Below are positions 42,111-51,591 of a stretch of 64,000 nt of DNA, piece by piece. Position numbers and translations under genes: made by a program. The stretch is from a virus: positions 1 through 64,000 of the IMG/VR virus record IMGVR_UViG_3300045131_001195; one strand, given 5' to 3'. Every line of letters begins with the position of its first letter. The first letter of the stretch is position 1. Below the pieces are notes generated by a model. It saw only the letters and a program-made list of their open reading frames with translations. It had not been told where the DNA came from and made no database searches.

Positions 42111-42745
42111 TTGTATCTTCCAAATATAATTTCTGAAATGGTTTCTTTATCACCTAATGTGCCTTTTGTTAAAGCATTGACACCTAATGCTTTTCTCACC
42201 CTATTTGTATTGTTTGGTGGAACACCATGTGTTAACCAAGAGGGGAATATTAAAAAATCATTTTTCTTTGGTTTATAATATATCTCCTCTTGTGAGAATG
42301 AATGATTTTGATAATCATCTAGTAATGATGGCTCAAAGTATGATCTATTAAATGATTTAACATCTTTTGAAAAACAAATGGCAGCATCATCCTCTTGTGC
42401 ATCATAATAAAAAACACCAGCCAATAAGGTGTTTGGATGGGTATGTGCTTTATGGAATTGTTTTGGTGCTTTATATGTCAACCAGGATTGTGCAAATTGC
42501 AAATCCTCATATCTATATCTCATTACATTTGTTGCAAAATCTTTAAAGGATTCCATAAAAAACTTATTCACCTCATCACATATTGGATTATCCAATATAT
42601 AACTATTGTTTGAAATCATACCATACCCTGCTTTGGTGTCTTGCATTTCATTCCTATCAAAATATTCAATAACCTCTTTTAAATCACCCTCATAATTTGC
42701 CACATATAAAGGTGTTGGGAATATTGCAAATACTTGTGCTTTCAT
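42107..42745 (-). CDS. 2-oxoglutarate/Fe(II) oxygenase (2OG-FeII_Oxy_5 type)
   Basis: A 212-residue double-stranded beta-helix enzyme. The iron site is indicated by HTHPNTLLAGVFYYDAQED, a second His in FPSWLTHGV, and NRVRKALG for the 2-oxoglutarate carboxylate. This is the TIGR02466 group, common in cyanophages and marine phages. It hydroxylates an unknown substrate. It is linked by ATGA overlaps to the sulfotransferase gene below and a second oxygenase above. Confidence 0.85.
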   Translation of the reverse strand: MKAQVFAIFPTPLYVANYEGDLKEVIEYFDRNEMQDTKAGYGMISNNSYILDNPICDEVNKFFMESFKDFATNVMRYRYEDLQFAQSWLTYKAPKQFHKAHTHPNTLLAGVFYYDAQEDDAAICFSKDVKSFNRSYFEPSLLDDYQNHSFSQEEIYYKPKKNDFLIFPSWLTHGVPPNNTNRVRKALGVNALTKGTLGDKETISEIIFGRYK

Positions 42746-43344
42746 ATTTTCTTCTTGTCTTGTATAAAATTAAATGCAATTGATATTCTCTCACCATCTG
42801 AATAGTTTGATTCAACATGATGTCTAACCCAACTAGGAAAAATGTAAAATAAAGATTCAATGGGCTTCTTTACTGCAACAAAAGAATTTGTCTTTGTGCT
42901 AACCCTCTCAACATCTGACTTCAAAAAATATTCTGCTGTATCACCTCTATGTAATACCAAGTCTCCCATATTATCATATGGAACAGAAACATAATATACA
43001 CCAGATAATATACTATTTTGATGGTCATGCAAAAGATTGTATGACCCATTGGTGTTTATGTTAACCCAAAAATTACCCAATTTTAAGTTTCCCACACCTA
43101 GATGTTTGTAGCATTGTTCATTAGCAAATAATTCAAGATTATTAAATAATGACATTAATTCATTTGGTAATGGTAAAACAATCTCACTACTATGCCAACC
43201 ACCTCTATTTGAGATGAATGCACCTTTTGTGTTATCCCTTAACCACAAACAATAATCCTTTATTTCATTATTATCAATGTTCTTAACTTCTGCCTCCCAT
43301 ATAGGTGTGGAAAACCATGTCTCCTCATGTATAGAAAAATCCAT
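42742..43344 (-). CDS. 2-oxoglutarate/Fe(II) oxygenase, second copy
   Basis: A 200-residue relative of the neighbouring enzyme: LLHDHQNSILSGVYYVSVP, then LFYIFPSWVRHHVESN and RISIAFNF give the expected His, distal His and Arg. The two are paralogues, though diverged, and both lie in a three-gene oxygenase run. The start overlaps nothing; the stop overlaps the next start by four bases. Confidence 0.82.
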   Translation of the reverse strand: MDFSIHEETWFSTPIWEAEVKNIDNNEIKDYCLWLRDNTKGAFISNRGGWHSSEIVLPLPNELMSLFNNLELFANEQCYKHLGVGNLKLGNFWVNINTNGSYNLLHDHQNSILSGVYYVSVPYDNMGDLVLHRGDTAEYFLKSDVERVSTKTNSFVAVKKPIESLFYIFPSWVRHHVESNYSDGERISIAFNFIQDKKKI

Positions 43345-43347
43345 AAA

Positions 43348-43932
43348 TTAATTCTTTATATGTGTGAACCACCCAGTTAGGATGTATTTAGTTTCAGTAG
43401 GTGATGGAACACCTCTATGCAAATGAGACCAATCTGATGGCCAAATGACAAGTTTCCCTCTCTCTGGTCTTTCAAAGTGTTGCTGATAAAAAAATTCAGT
43501 TTCACCTCTATCTGTCAAAGTATTTAAATAAACCATCCAAACCAATAATCTGTCAGAATGCTTTATACCAGCTCTCTCACAATGCCAACCAAAAAACCCT
43601 TCATTTGGTTCATATTTTTGCATATTAAAATATGTATATAAATCAATAGGATCCATTTTTGACATTGCAGTTGAATGCCTATTTAAATAATCTAACACAC
43701 CAGTTTTAACTGAAACAATAACATCCTCCAATAATAAAGACCAAGGTTCTTTATTCATAAAAGAGGGATCAAATGTGATGTCGGTTGATTTCTTATCACT
43801 ATCAGATGAAATACCCTCTGGGCCATAAAGAACACCTGGTTGTTTTAAATCAGATTCTTCAAAAGCCTTTATTAAATTAAGGCAAACATTTCCTGATAGT
43901 GCATTGTTTTTTGTGTAAATAAAATTAGTCAT
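43348..43932 (-). CDS. Prolyl-4-hydroxylase-like 2OG/Fe(II) oxygenase
   Basis: A 194-residue enzyme of a different 2OG subgroup: FGWHCERAG (His-x-Glu), GETEFFYQQ, LVIWPSDWSHLHRGV (distal His) and TKYILTGWF (Lys for 2-oxoglutarate). The arrangement is closest to prolyl-4-hydroxylase-type enzymes. Third of three consecutive oxygenase genes, three bases from the next. A target among virion repeat proteins is possible but unproven. Confidence 0.82.
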   Translation of the reverse strand: MTNFIYTKNNALSGNVCLNLIKAFEESDLKQPGVLYGPEGISSDSDKKSTDITFDPSFMNKEPWSLLLEDVIVSVKTGVLDYLNRHSTAMSKMDPIDLYTYFNMQKYEPNEGFFGWHCERAGIKHSDRLLVWMVYLNTLTDRGETEFFYQQHFERPERGKLVIWPSDWSHLHRGVPSPTETKYILTGWFTHIKN

Positions 43933-43935
43933 AAA

Positions 43936-44616
43936 TTAATTTAATTTCTTCTTGTCTTCTGGAACTTCTCCTAAAAAATTTAATAATGTACCTTCCTCAT
44001 TCTTCATTCTATTGAATGATAAATATGGACCCATAGCATTCATTATTTCTCCTGGAGCTGATGCATCATTTAATGATTTAACCCTATTCTCAAAATACCT
44101 GTGAAGCGATTCTGCTTGATGAGTATTAACATTTTTAGTGTCAAAAGTTTCGTTGTCTAATTCAGATTTAATCTTACTCCACGTACTTAACTCTCTAACT
44201 CTATCCTTGGAAACTTGCAACATACAATTTCTATCATAGATGTTGCGGTCCAAATCAATGTTTGCTTCCATAATATCAAATCTATTAAGTTCTTCATCCT
44301 CTAACAAATCTTGAACCTTCTTATCAAGTCTTAATTTATCAACTGTGTTTTTTCTTAAATCAAAACTTAAATTCATTAAGGCATCAAAATGTGCTGACAT
44401 TTCCCTAACTGATTGCCAATACTTTGAAGCATTTGTTGGATGTTTGGCATCATTTAGAACCGAAACTCTCATTTCGGTTTCAGTTCTAAATATTTGTTTT
44501 TTTTGCCAATTATCCATTAATTCATCTTTTAATGATAAAATGGTTTGTGCGTCCTCATCATTTAAAACACTAATAATTTCTCTTAAATCTTCTGTGATTT
44601 GCAATTCTTTATTCAT
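43936..44616 (-). CDS. Hypothetical helical phage protein
   Basis: A 226-residue, almost wholly helical protein (DLREIISVLNDEDAQTILSL, MEANIDLDRNIYDRNCML). No membrane segment or catalytic motif is seen. Similar helical proteins occur beside oxygenases in marine T4-like phages. A structural or chaperone role for tail-fibre assembly is an inference from position. Confidence 0.65.
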   Translation of the reverse strand: MNKELQITEDLREIISVLNDEDAQTILSLKDELMDNWQKKQIFRTETEMRVSVLNDAKHPTNASKYWQSVREMSAHFDALMNLSFDLRKNTVDKLRLDKKVQDLLEDEELNRFDIMEANIDLDRNIYDRNCMLQVSKDRVRELSTWSKIKSELDNETFDTKNVNTHQAESLHRYFENRVKSLNDASAPGEIMNAMGPYLSFNRMKNEEGTLLNFLGEVPEDKKKLN

Positions 44617-44627
44617 GTACTTTTTTT

Positions 44628-44870
44628 TTAAGGTAAAATTATTGGTGGTGGAGTTGTGCTATTAGGTGGTGTATATGAAGATGCAACAGCAGCATCAACA
44701 ATTACTTGAGCCTGCTCTTTTGTCTTTTCAACAGCACTCACTCTTTGTGCCCATGTTGTGTTTTCTGTAACCCAAATGTTGCCAGGATAACCAGCAATAT
44801 GTGCAGTTTCATTTTCTTGGTGGGTAATAAACCCATGTCCATAATTTTCTACTTGATAATACTTTTTCAT
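44628..44870 (-). CDS. Small phage protein
   Basis: An 80-residue protein: MKKYYQVENYGHGFITHQEN, then GYPGNIWVTENTTWAQRVSA and a Pro/Thr-rich tail SYTPPNSTTPPPIILP. Small proteins of this type sit beside fibre genes in T4-like marine phages; their role is not known. It is preceded by a TATTTATA box and heads the run toward the oxygenases. Confidence 0.65.
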   Translation of the reverse strand: MKKYYQVENYGHGFITHQENETAHIAGYPGNIWVTENTTWAQRVSAVEKTKEQAQVIVDAAVASSYTPPNSTTPPPIILP

Positions 44871-44885
44871 GTTTTTTTGATTTAA

Positions 44886-44893
44886 TATAAATA
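44886..44893 (-). promoter_or_regulatory. TATTTATA box before 44628 gene
   Basis: Exact sense TATTTATA 15 bases before ATG 44870, lying in the 28-base gap after the giant fibre gene. Confidence 0.55.
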
Positions 44894-44898
44894 TAGTA

Positions 44899-47800
44899 TT
44901 ATTTTTCTAATACTTCAATCCTTTTTGTTAAATTTTCAATTTGTTTATTCTGTATTTTTATTGCTTCAATTAATATTGCTGTTATTCTTGAATATGAGAC
45001 AGATGCTGGTTTACCTTCATAATCTTTTATTACCACTTGTGGTAGCACTTTATCTACTTCCTCTGCAATTAAACCAATTTCTTTTATAGAATTACCTATT
45101 TTGTTATATTCTACTCCTCTTAATTTTTTCACAATCTCTAAAGGATTACTAATTTCTTCTATATTTTCTTTTACTTTTTCTGTTGATGTTTCTGTTATAG
45201 TTCCTGTAACAGTTAAAACACTACCATCAAAAGTTAAGTTGGCTTCAGCATTTATTGACGTTGATGATACTGAGGTTAATACCCTATTATCAACTGGGTT
45301 TGTATATGATGTTATTCCAGCATTAGAACCACTTGTTCCAGACGAACCACTTGTTCCAGATGCACCTGATGTGCCACTACTTCCTGCTGCACCACTTGTT
45401 CCTGAACTTCCACTTGCACCTGGTGTTCCTGTACCTGAACTATCAATCAAAACTATTGGTGCTGAGTATTCTTCGGTGCAAGTTAATGATCCATAACCAC
45501 CTCCTGCTGCAAGCGCTGCATTCTGTATTCCTGCTCCAGCCAAATTTTGTCTTCCTGTTATCAGTGCACCTCCTGCTGACCATAATGTGCCATTGTATTC
45601 TTCTGTGCAAGATCCTGATGGAGTTCCTCCAAATGCAAGTCCTGCGTTTTGTGTTCCTGCTCCTGCTAATAATCTTCTTGCAACTATTAATACACCACCT
45701 GCTGACCAAGATGTACCATTATATTCTTCTGTGCAAGATAAAGGACCATTACCTCCAAATGCAAGTCCTGCATTCTGTGATCCTGCTCCTGCTAAACCAC
45801 ATCTTGCTGTTGCTAATGCACCTCCTTCTGACCAAGATGTACCATTGTATTCTTCTGTGCAAGACGTTATTGGATAAGTACCTCCTGCTGCAAGCGCTGC
45901 ATTCTGTGTTCCTGCTCCTGCTAAAAATCGTCTTGCTGTTGCTAATGCACCTCCTGCTGACCAAGATGTACCATTATATTCTTCTGTGCAAGAACCATAT
46001 GAACTATGTCCACCAAAAGCAAGTCCTACATTTTGTGTTCCTGCTCCTGCTAAACCACATCTTGCTGTTGCTAATGCACCACCTGTTGACCAAGATGTGC
46101 CATTATATTCTTCAGTGCAAGATACAGGACCAGTACCTCCAAATACAAGTCCTTCATTCTGTGTTCCTGCTCCTGCAAATTGCTGGTTTCCTGTTATCAA
46201 TGCACCCCCTGCTGACCATGAAGCTGCTCCACTATACCCACAATAAGAAACCATTGGCTCTAAATTTACTGTGTCAAACCAAAAACACATTGAATTTGCA
46301 TCTATTGGTGATGGTGTTGATGCTGATGAGGTAATAAAGGCTGATGTTCCACTTGTTCCATTGATACCAAAAAGAATACCACCGCCAAATAATTTTAATA
46401 TGTATGTTGATGTTGGTGCTGGGTTTTCTGAGTCAATTGTTAATTGATTTCCAGCAATGGTATAATCATCACCATATTGTTGTAATTGACCATTAACAAA
46501 GAATAAACTAGCCTCTTGGTCAATTTCTTGAGAAATGGTAAATGTTCTATTTGACCCATTTGTTGCACCTGAAATAGATAATTCTACTATTGATGGACTT
46601 GTTCCACTTGTTCCTGCTGTTCCACTTGTACCTGAACTTCCGCTTGTTCCAGATGAACCACTTGTTCCTGAACTTCCACTTGTTCCTGAACTTCCGCTTG
46701 TTCCAGATGAGCCACTTGTTCCTGAACTTCCACTTGTTCCAGATGAGCCACTTGTTCCATCAGTACCACTTGTTCCAGATGAACCACTTGTTCCTGAACT
46801 TCCGCTTGTTCCAGATGAACCACTTGTACCTGATGAACCGCTTGTTCCAGATGAGCCACTTGTTCCAGATGAGCCACTTGTTCCTGAACTTCCACTTGTT
46901 CCAGATGAGCCACTTGTTCCATCAGTACCACTTGTTCCAGATGAACCACTTGTTCCTGAACTTCCGCTTGTACCTGATGAACCGCTTGTTCCAGATGAGC
47001 CACTTGTTCCAGATGAGCCACTTGTTCCAGATGAGCCACTTGTTCCATCAGTACCACTTGTTCCAGATGAACCACTTGTTCCTGAACTTCCGCTTGTTCC
47101 AGATGAACCACTTGTTCCTGAACTTCCGCTTGTTCCAGATGAACCACTTGTTCCTGAACTTCCGCTTGTTCCAGATGAACCACTTGTACCTGATGAACCG
47201 CTTGTTCCAGATGAGCCACTTGTTCCAGATGAGCCACTTGTTCCTGAACTTCCACTTGTACCTGAACTTCCGCTTGTTCCTGAACTTCCGCTTGTTCCAG
47301 ATGAGCCACTTGTTCCTGATGAGCCACTTGTTCCTGAACTTCCGCTTGTACCTGATGAACCGCTTGTACCTGATGAGCCACTTGTTCCTGAACTTCCACT
47401 TGTTCCTGAACTTCCACTTGTACCTGAACTTCCGCTTGTTCCAGATGAGCCACTTGTACCTGATGAGCCACTTGTTCCTGAACTTCCACTTGTTCCTGAA
47501 CTTCCACTTGTTCCTGAACTTCCACTTGTTCCTGAACTTCCGCTTGTTCCAGATGAGCCACTTGTACCTGATGAGCCACTTGTACCTGATGAGCCACTTG
47601 TTCCTGAACTTCCACTTGTTCCTGAACTTCCACTTGTTCCTGAACTTCCACTTGTTCCTGAACTTCCACTTGTTCCTGAACTTCCGCTTGTTCCAGATGA
47701 ACCACTTGTACCTGATGAACCGCTTGTTCCAGATGAGCCACTTGTACCTGATGAACCACTTGTTCCTGAACTTCCACTTGTTCCAGAACTTCCACTTGTA

Positions 47801-48849
47801 CCTGAACTTCCGCTTGTTCCAGATGAACCGCTTGTTCCAGATGAACCACTTGTTCCTGAACTTCCGCTTGTACCTGAACTTCCACTTGTTCCAGAACTTC
47901 CACTTGTACCTGAACTTCCGCTTGTTCCAGATGAACCGCTTGTTCCAGATGAACCACTTGTTCCTGAACTTCCGCTTGTACCTGATGAACCACTTGTTCC
48001 TGAACTTCCACTTGTTCCAGATGAACCACTTGTTCCTGAACTTCCACTTGTTCCTGAACTTCCACTTGTTCCTGAACTTCCACTTGTTCCTGATGAACCA
48101 CTTGTTCCTGAACTTCCGCTTGTACCTGAACTTCCACTTGTTCCTGAACTTCCACTTGTTCCTGAACTTCCACTTGTTCCTGATGAGCCACTTGTTCCTG
48201 AACTTCCGCTTGTACCTGATGAACCACTTGTACCTGAACTTCCACTTGTTCCTGAACTTCCACTTGTTCCTGATGAGCCACTTGTTCCAGATGAACCACT
48301 TGTTCCTGAACTTCCACTTGTTCCTGAACTTCCACTTGTTCCTGATGAGCCACTTGTTCCTGAACTTCCACTTGTTCCAGATGAGCCACTTGTTCCTGAA
48401 CTTCCGCTTGTTCCAGATGAGCCACTTGTTCCTGATGAACCACTTGTTCCTGAACTTCCGCTTGTTCCATTTTGACCAGCAAGAATATCAAATGTTAATA
48501 AACTACTTCCAATTGTTATCTCATCTGTTGTTGTTAAATAAAATGTTTTACCAGAATATGTTAATCCTGATAATACCAAAACCTCAACACCAGTATAAAC
48601 ATCGTCACTGATATTAAAATCATAATCACGGCTTAATAATTCTGATGTTTCTAATTTGTATATTCCATTATTTTGTGGCGAATTTTGTTGCCACACCAGT
48701 ATTCTATCATTAACATCAATATTAATCCCATCAATTGATGTTGGTGTTGTTGCTCCAGATAGTACTATATGACCTGTTGTTGCAACAATACACGGCCTTT
48801 TCTTCGTTGTTGAAATGGCCTGACCATAAATATTTAATCTAGTTGGCAT
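44899..48849 (-). CDS. Giant repeat-rich tail fibre with endosialidase-type chaperone
   Basis: A 1316-residue protein. Residues 1-130 are a head (MPTRLNIYGQAISTTKKRPC and onward). Residues about 130-750 are a near-perfect GTSGSS repeat with a few GTDGTSGSSG variants. Next is a beta domain shared with the 48991 fibre (SGATNGSNRTFTISQEID), then about six kelch-like blades as in the 38412-41257 genes, a short GSSGTSG spacer, and a C-terminal intramolecular chaperone of the Peptidase_S74 kind (EKVKENIEEI, GLIAEEVDKVLPQVV, YSRITAILIEAI). The chaperone trimerises and then cleaves itself from the fibre in the known family. The long Ser/Thr repeat is an obvious glycosylation candidate. Confidence 0.9.
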   Translation of the reverse strand: MPTRLNIYGQAISTTKKRPCIVATTGHIVLSGATTPTSIDGINIDVNDRILVWQQNSPQNNGIYKLETSELLSRDYDFNISDDVYTGVEVLVLSGLTYSGKTFYLTTTDEITIGSSLLTFDILAGQNGTSGSSGTSGSSGTSGSSGTSGSSGTSGSSGTSGSSGTSGSSGTSGSSGTSGSSGTSGSSGTSGSSGTSGSSGTSGSSGTSGSSGTSGSSGTSGSSGTSGSSGTSGSSGTSGSSGTSGSSGTSGSSGTSGSSGTSGSSGTSGSSGTSGSSGTSGSSGTSGSSGTSGSSGTSGSSGTSGSSGTSGSSGTSGSSGTSGSSGTSGSSGTSGSSGTSGSSGTSGSSGTSGSSGTSGSSGTSGSSGTSGSSGTSGSSGTSGSSGTSGSSGTSGSSGTSGSSGTSGSSGTSGSSGTSGSSGTSGSSGTSGSSGTSGSSGTSGSSGTSGSSGTSGSSGTSGSSGTSGSSGTSGSSGTSGSSGTSGSSGTSGSSGTSGSSGTSGSSGTSGSSGTSGSSGTSGSSGTSGSSGTSGSSGTSGSSGTSGSSGTSGSSGTSGSSGTSGSSGTSGSSGTSGSSGTSGSSGTSGSSGTSGSSGTSGTDGTSGSSGTSGSSGTSGSSGTSGSSGTSGSSGTSGSSGTSGTDGTSGSSGTSGSSGTSGSSGTSGSSGTSGSSGTSGSSGTSGSSGTSGSSGTSGTDGTSGSSGTSGSSGTSGSSGTSGSSGTSGSSGTSGSSGTSGSSGTSGTAGTSGTSPSIVELSISGATNGSNRTFTISQEIDQEASLFFVNGQLQQYGDDYTIAGNQLTIDSENPAPTSTYILKLFGGGILFGINGTSGTSAFITSSASTPSPIDANSMCFWFDTVNLEPMVSYCGYSGAASWSAGGALITGNQQFAGAGTQNEGLVFGGTGPVSCTEEYNGTSWSTGGALATARCGLAGAGTQNVGLAFGGHSSYGSCTEEYNGTSWSAGGALATARRFLAGAGTQNAALAAGGTYPITSCTEEYNGTSWSEGGALATARCGLAGAGSQNAGLAFGGNGPLSCTEEYNGTSWSAGGVLIVARRLLAGAGTQNAGLAFGGTPSGSCTEEYNGTLWSAGGALITGRQNLAGAGIQNAALAAGGGYGSLTCTEEYSAPIVLIDSSGTGTPGASGSSGTSGAAGSSGTSGASGTSGSSGTSGSNAGITSYTNPVDNRVLTSVSSTSINAEANLTFDGSVLTVTGTITETSTEKVKENIEEISNPLEIVKKLRGVEYNKIGNSIKEIGLIAEEVDKVLPQVVIKDYEGKPASVSYSRITAILIEAIKIQNKQIENLTKRIEVLEK
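46601..48472. repeat. About 1.9 kb GTSGSS-coding tandem repeat
   Basis: An 18-bp-unit repeat coding Gly-Thr-Ser-Gly-Ser-Ser, roughly 100 units with small base variants (cttgttcctgaacttcca, cttgttccagatgagcca). Several units code Thr-Asp in place of Ser-Ser. The absence of stop codons in other frames makes long spurious frames on both strands. It is a likely site of slippage and recombination. Confidence 0.95.
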
Positions 48850-48870
48850 ATTATTATTTTTTTACTTATA

Positions 48871-48878
48871 CATAAATA
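48871..48878 (-). promoter_or_regulatory. TATTTATG box before giant fibre gene
   Basis: Sense TATTTATG, one mismatch, 21 bases before ATG 48849. The rest of the 141-base gap holds a weak AGGTTTT/AAAACCT hairpin (48884-48901) and two copies of tactttataaaaaa; no gene is seen. Confidence 0.4.
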
Positions 48879-48990
48879 CTTTAAGGTTTTAAAAAAAACC
48901 TAAAATATAAAATTATTATATACTTTATAAAAAAAACATATATACTAAAACACTTACTTTATAAAAAATAGTATTCTATATCTTTAAATA

Positions 48991-51498
48991 TTATTCTCCT
49001 AACCATATTGCTTGAAACCAAGACCTAGTTACTTCTTGTGTTCTTGCATTTGCATTAGAACCATTATTAATAATATTTACATAGTCAGTTGAGCCATTTA
49101 GATATAAAATTTTTCTTACTTGTTGTATTATTGAAGATATTGAACCCGCTATTCCTATAGTACTGCCATTTTTTTGTATTCCCATATTAGCTTCTCCATT
49201 TCTATAGACATCATAACTAGCCGCAATTTCCCAATAACCTGCTTTTAGTGGTGTAAAGGTATAAGTTGAAGTATTAAACCATGCACTTGATACATTTACA
49301 CTATTATTCACAATACTATATCTACAAGTATCATTAGTAAAACTACCTGGTAAAGTATAAACAACGTCTGCATATGCTTCAAGTAAATAAAGTGCTACAC
49401 TTGTTCCAGATGAACCACTTGTTCCAGATGTACCGCTACTCCCAGATGAACCACTTGTCCCTGATGAGCCACTAGAACCTGAAATACCACTTGTTCCTCC
49501 TATTGCACCAGTAGATGTTAAAACAAATGAATAATTACTATTCCCTTCTGTATAATATGTAACATTTTTTGATGAACCTTGTTGATTATTAAGATATATT
49601 CTAACAATCATCCTATTAGTTGGATTGATTGTTGTTGTTGGTAAAGTTATATCAACATTTGCCTCAACTGGTGTTGACCCATCTAACCAATTTATAAGAC
49701 TAACATTTGATGTTATTATTGGTCCAATTGTTTGTCCACTAAAATTAGCCAATTGTATCTCAACATAAACATCCATCAAATCATTTTGATTTGTTTTTAA
49801 GAAATGTAAATGAAATTTTTGTGTCCCACCTGGTATTACAGAAAAACCTAATTCAGGCGTTATATAATCTGAAACTAATGTCCCTGTTGAATTACCTGGA
49901 ACTAATATAACAACACTTTGTTGTGGTGTGTCAAGTGGAGTAATTGATAGGGCTTTATACCCATTAACATCTGAATTTTGGCTTTCATTGAAATAATAAA
50001 CTTGACCTGCACTTATACCTTGTAACCCACTACTACCTGACGTACCACTTGTTCCTGACGTGCCTGATGTTCCATCTATACCTGATGTTCCGCTGCTTCC
50101 AGATGAACCACTTGTCCCATCTATACCTGATGTTCCGCTGCTTCCAGATGAACCACTTGTTCCCTCTGTGCCTGATGTTCCTGAACTGCCAGATGAACCA
50201 CTTGTTCCAGATGTTCCATTACTCCCACTTGTACCTGATGTACCATTAACACCAATAACAACACCACCATATATCTTTAATATACAATTTGGTGTTGGTG
50301 GTGGATTAGCATTATTGATTACTAAAGTTGTACCTGACAATATGGTATAATCTACATCATATTGTTGCAATTGCCCATTATAAAAAAATAAATGATTACC
50401 TATATCAACAGATTCAGATATTGTAAATGTTCTATTAGAATTATTCTGAACTCCTGTTATTTCTAATTCAGTTAATGGATTACCAGATGAACCACTTGTT
50501 CCAGATGAACCACTTGAACCACTTGTTCCAGATGTTCCAGATGTTCCATTAAAACCAATAACAACACTACCATATATCTTTAATATACAATTTGGTGTTG
50601 GTGGCGGATTAGCATTATCAATTACTAAAGTTGTGCCTGATAATATGGTATAATCTACACCATATTGTTGCAATTGCCCATTATAAAAAAATAAATGATT
50701 ACTTATATCAACAGATTCAGATATTGTAAATGTTCTATTAGAATTATTCTGAACTCCTGTTATTTCTAATTCAGTTAATGGATCACCAGATGAGCCACTT
50801 GTTCCAGATGTTCCTGCTAAACCACCAGATGTACCACTTGTTCCAGATGTCCCCGTTGTTCCCCCACTAATACTAATGCTAAACCCTGATATTGGTATTG
50901 TATTCCCTGAACTATCATATAAATATAATGTGGTATCTCCTGAACTATATGTTCCACCTGTGATATAAATCTCTGGATTGAACTCAACCCATCTTGCATC
51001 CCCTCTTGTTACTCCACTTATGCCTTCAATGGTTGACCCTGTCCAAGCATTTAACAATAATTTACCTTCATCTGTATTATCATATATCTGATAACCAAAA
51101 TCAATATTTACAACAGAACCAACATTTATAGCATTATTAAATAATGTTTCATAGTTTGGTATTTGGTATTGATATGTCTTATTATTCTCATAAACATAAG
51201 CAATCATACCAAGTTTTCTCCTTCCAGAAGAAATCCCATCTGAATATAAATTGACTACATTTGGAAAATTGTTTGGTGCATTATAACTAAAATCAATGGG
51301 AATGGTATTTCCTGAATATAATATTGTCCCTGTTGCACCACTTGGTATGTTAAAATTTAAATCACTTAATTTAAAAACCTCGTAAAAACCACCAACTTGG
51401 AATGAACTAAAATTGCTTCCGGTATTTGAATCTGTCCTAACTGAATTTGGCCCAGATAGTACAACTGATGATTTAGGATTTTTATAATTAAAACTCAT
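48991..51498 (-). CDS. Tail fibre with duplicated domain and C1q-like tip
   Basis: An 835-residue protein. A head domain (about 1-225) is followed by GTSGTSG spacers, two almost identical beta domains of about 80 residues (LTELEITGVQNNSNRTFTIS and onward), more Gly/Ser/Thr spacers, a further beta domain and a C-terminal jelly-roll resembling C1q/TNF-like tips (TFTPLKAGYWEIAASYDVYR). The duplicated domain is also related to that in the giant fibre. No enzymatic motif. A TATTTATA box precedes it. Likely a receptor-contact fibre. Confidence 0.8.
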   Translation of the reverse strand: MSFNYKNPKSSVVLSGPNSVRTDSNTGSNFSSFQVGGFYEVFKLSDLNFNIPSGATGTILYSGNTIPIDFSYNAPNNFPNVVNLYSDGISSGRRKLGMIAYVYENNKTYQYQIPNYETLFNNAINVGSVVNIDFGYQIYDNTDEGKLLLNAWTGSTIEGISGVTRGDARWVEFNPEIYITGGTYSSGDTTLYLYDSSGNTIPISGFSISISGGTTGTSGTSGTSGGLAGTSGTSGSSGDPLTELEITGVQNNSNRTFTISESVDISNHLFFYNGQLQQYGVDYTILSGTTLVIDNANPPPTPNCILKIYGSVVIGFNGTSGTSGTSGSSGSSGTSGSSGNPLTELEITGVQNNSNRTFTISESVDIGNHLFFYNGQLQQYDVDYTILSGTTLVINNANPPPTPNCILKIYGGVVIGVNGTSGTSGSNGTSGTSGSSGSSGTSGTEGTSGSSGSSGTSGIDGTSGSSGSSGTSGIDGTSGTSGTSGTSGSSGLQGISAGQVYYFNESQNSDVNGYKALSITPLDTPQQSVVILVPGNSTGTLVSDYITPELGFSVIPGGTQKFHLHFLKTNQNDLMDVYVEIQLANFSGQTIGPIITSNVSLINWLDGSTPVEANVDITLPTTTINPTNRMIVRIYLNNQQGSSKNVTYYTEGNSNYSFVLTSTGAIGGTSGISGSSGSSGTSGSSGSSGTSGTSGSSGTSVALYLLEAYADVVYTLPGSFTNDTCRYSIVNNSVNVSSAWFNTSTYTFTPLKAGYWEIAASYDVYRNGEANMGIQKNGSTIGIAGSISSIIQQVRKILYLNGSTDYVNIINNGSNANARTQEVTRSWFQAIWLGE

Positions 51499-51517
51499 TA
51501 ACTAATTTATTATTTTT

Positions 51518-51525
51518 TATAAATA
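51518..51525 (-). promoter_or_regulatory. TATTTATA box before 48991 fibre gene
   Basis: Exact sense TATTTATA 19 bases before ATG 51498. Confidence 0.55.
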
Positions 51526-51591
51526 TATAAAATTACATTTTAACCATAACTTAAATGGTTGTAAATGTTATTCTATTTGTTGGTGTTGAAA

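Noticed and set aside
46601-48472. CRISPR-like array
   Set aside because: The repeats are contiguous 18-bp coding units without unique spacers, and no cas gene is near.
46535-48611. Long open frames on the plus strand (VPDEPLVPELPL-type and HLFLNFRLFQM-type proteins) and a third minus-strand frame of EVQEQVVHLEQ type
   Set aside because: All are shadows of the GTSGSS-coding repeat, which lacks stop codons in several frames. They have no proper head domain or promoter, and the sense frame is part of a fibre with recognisable flanking domains.
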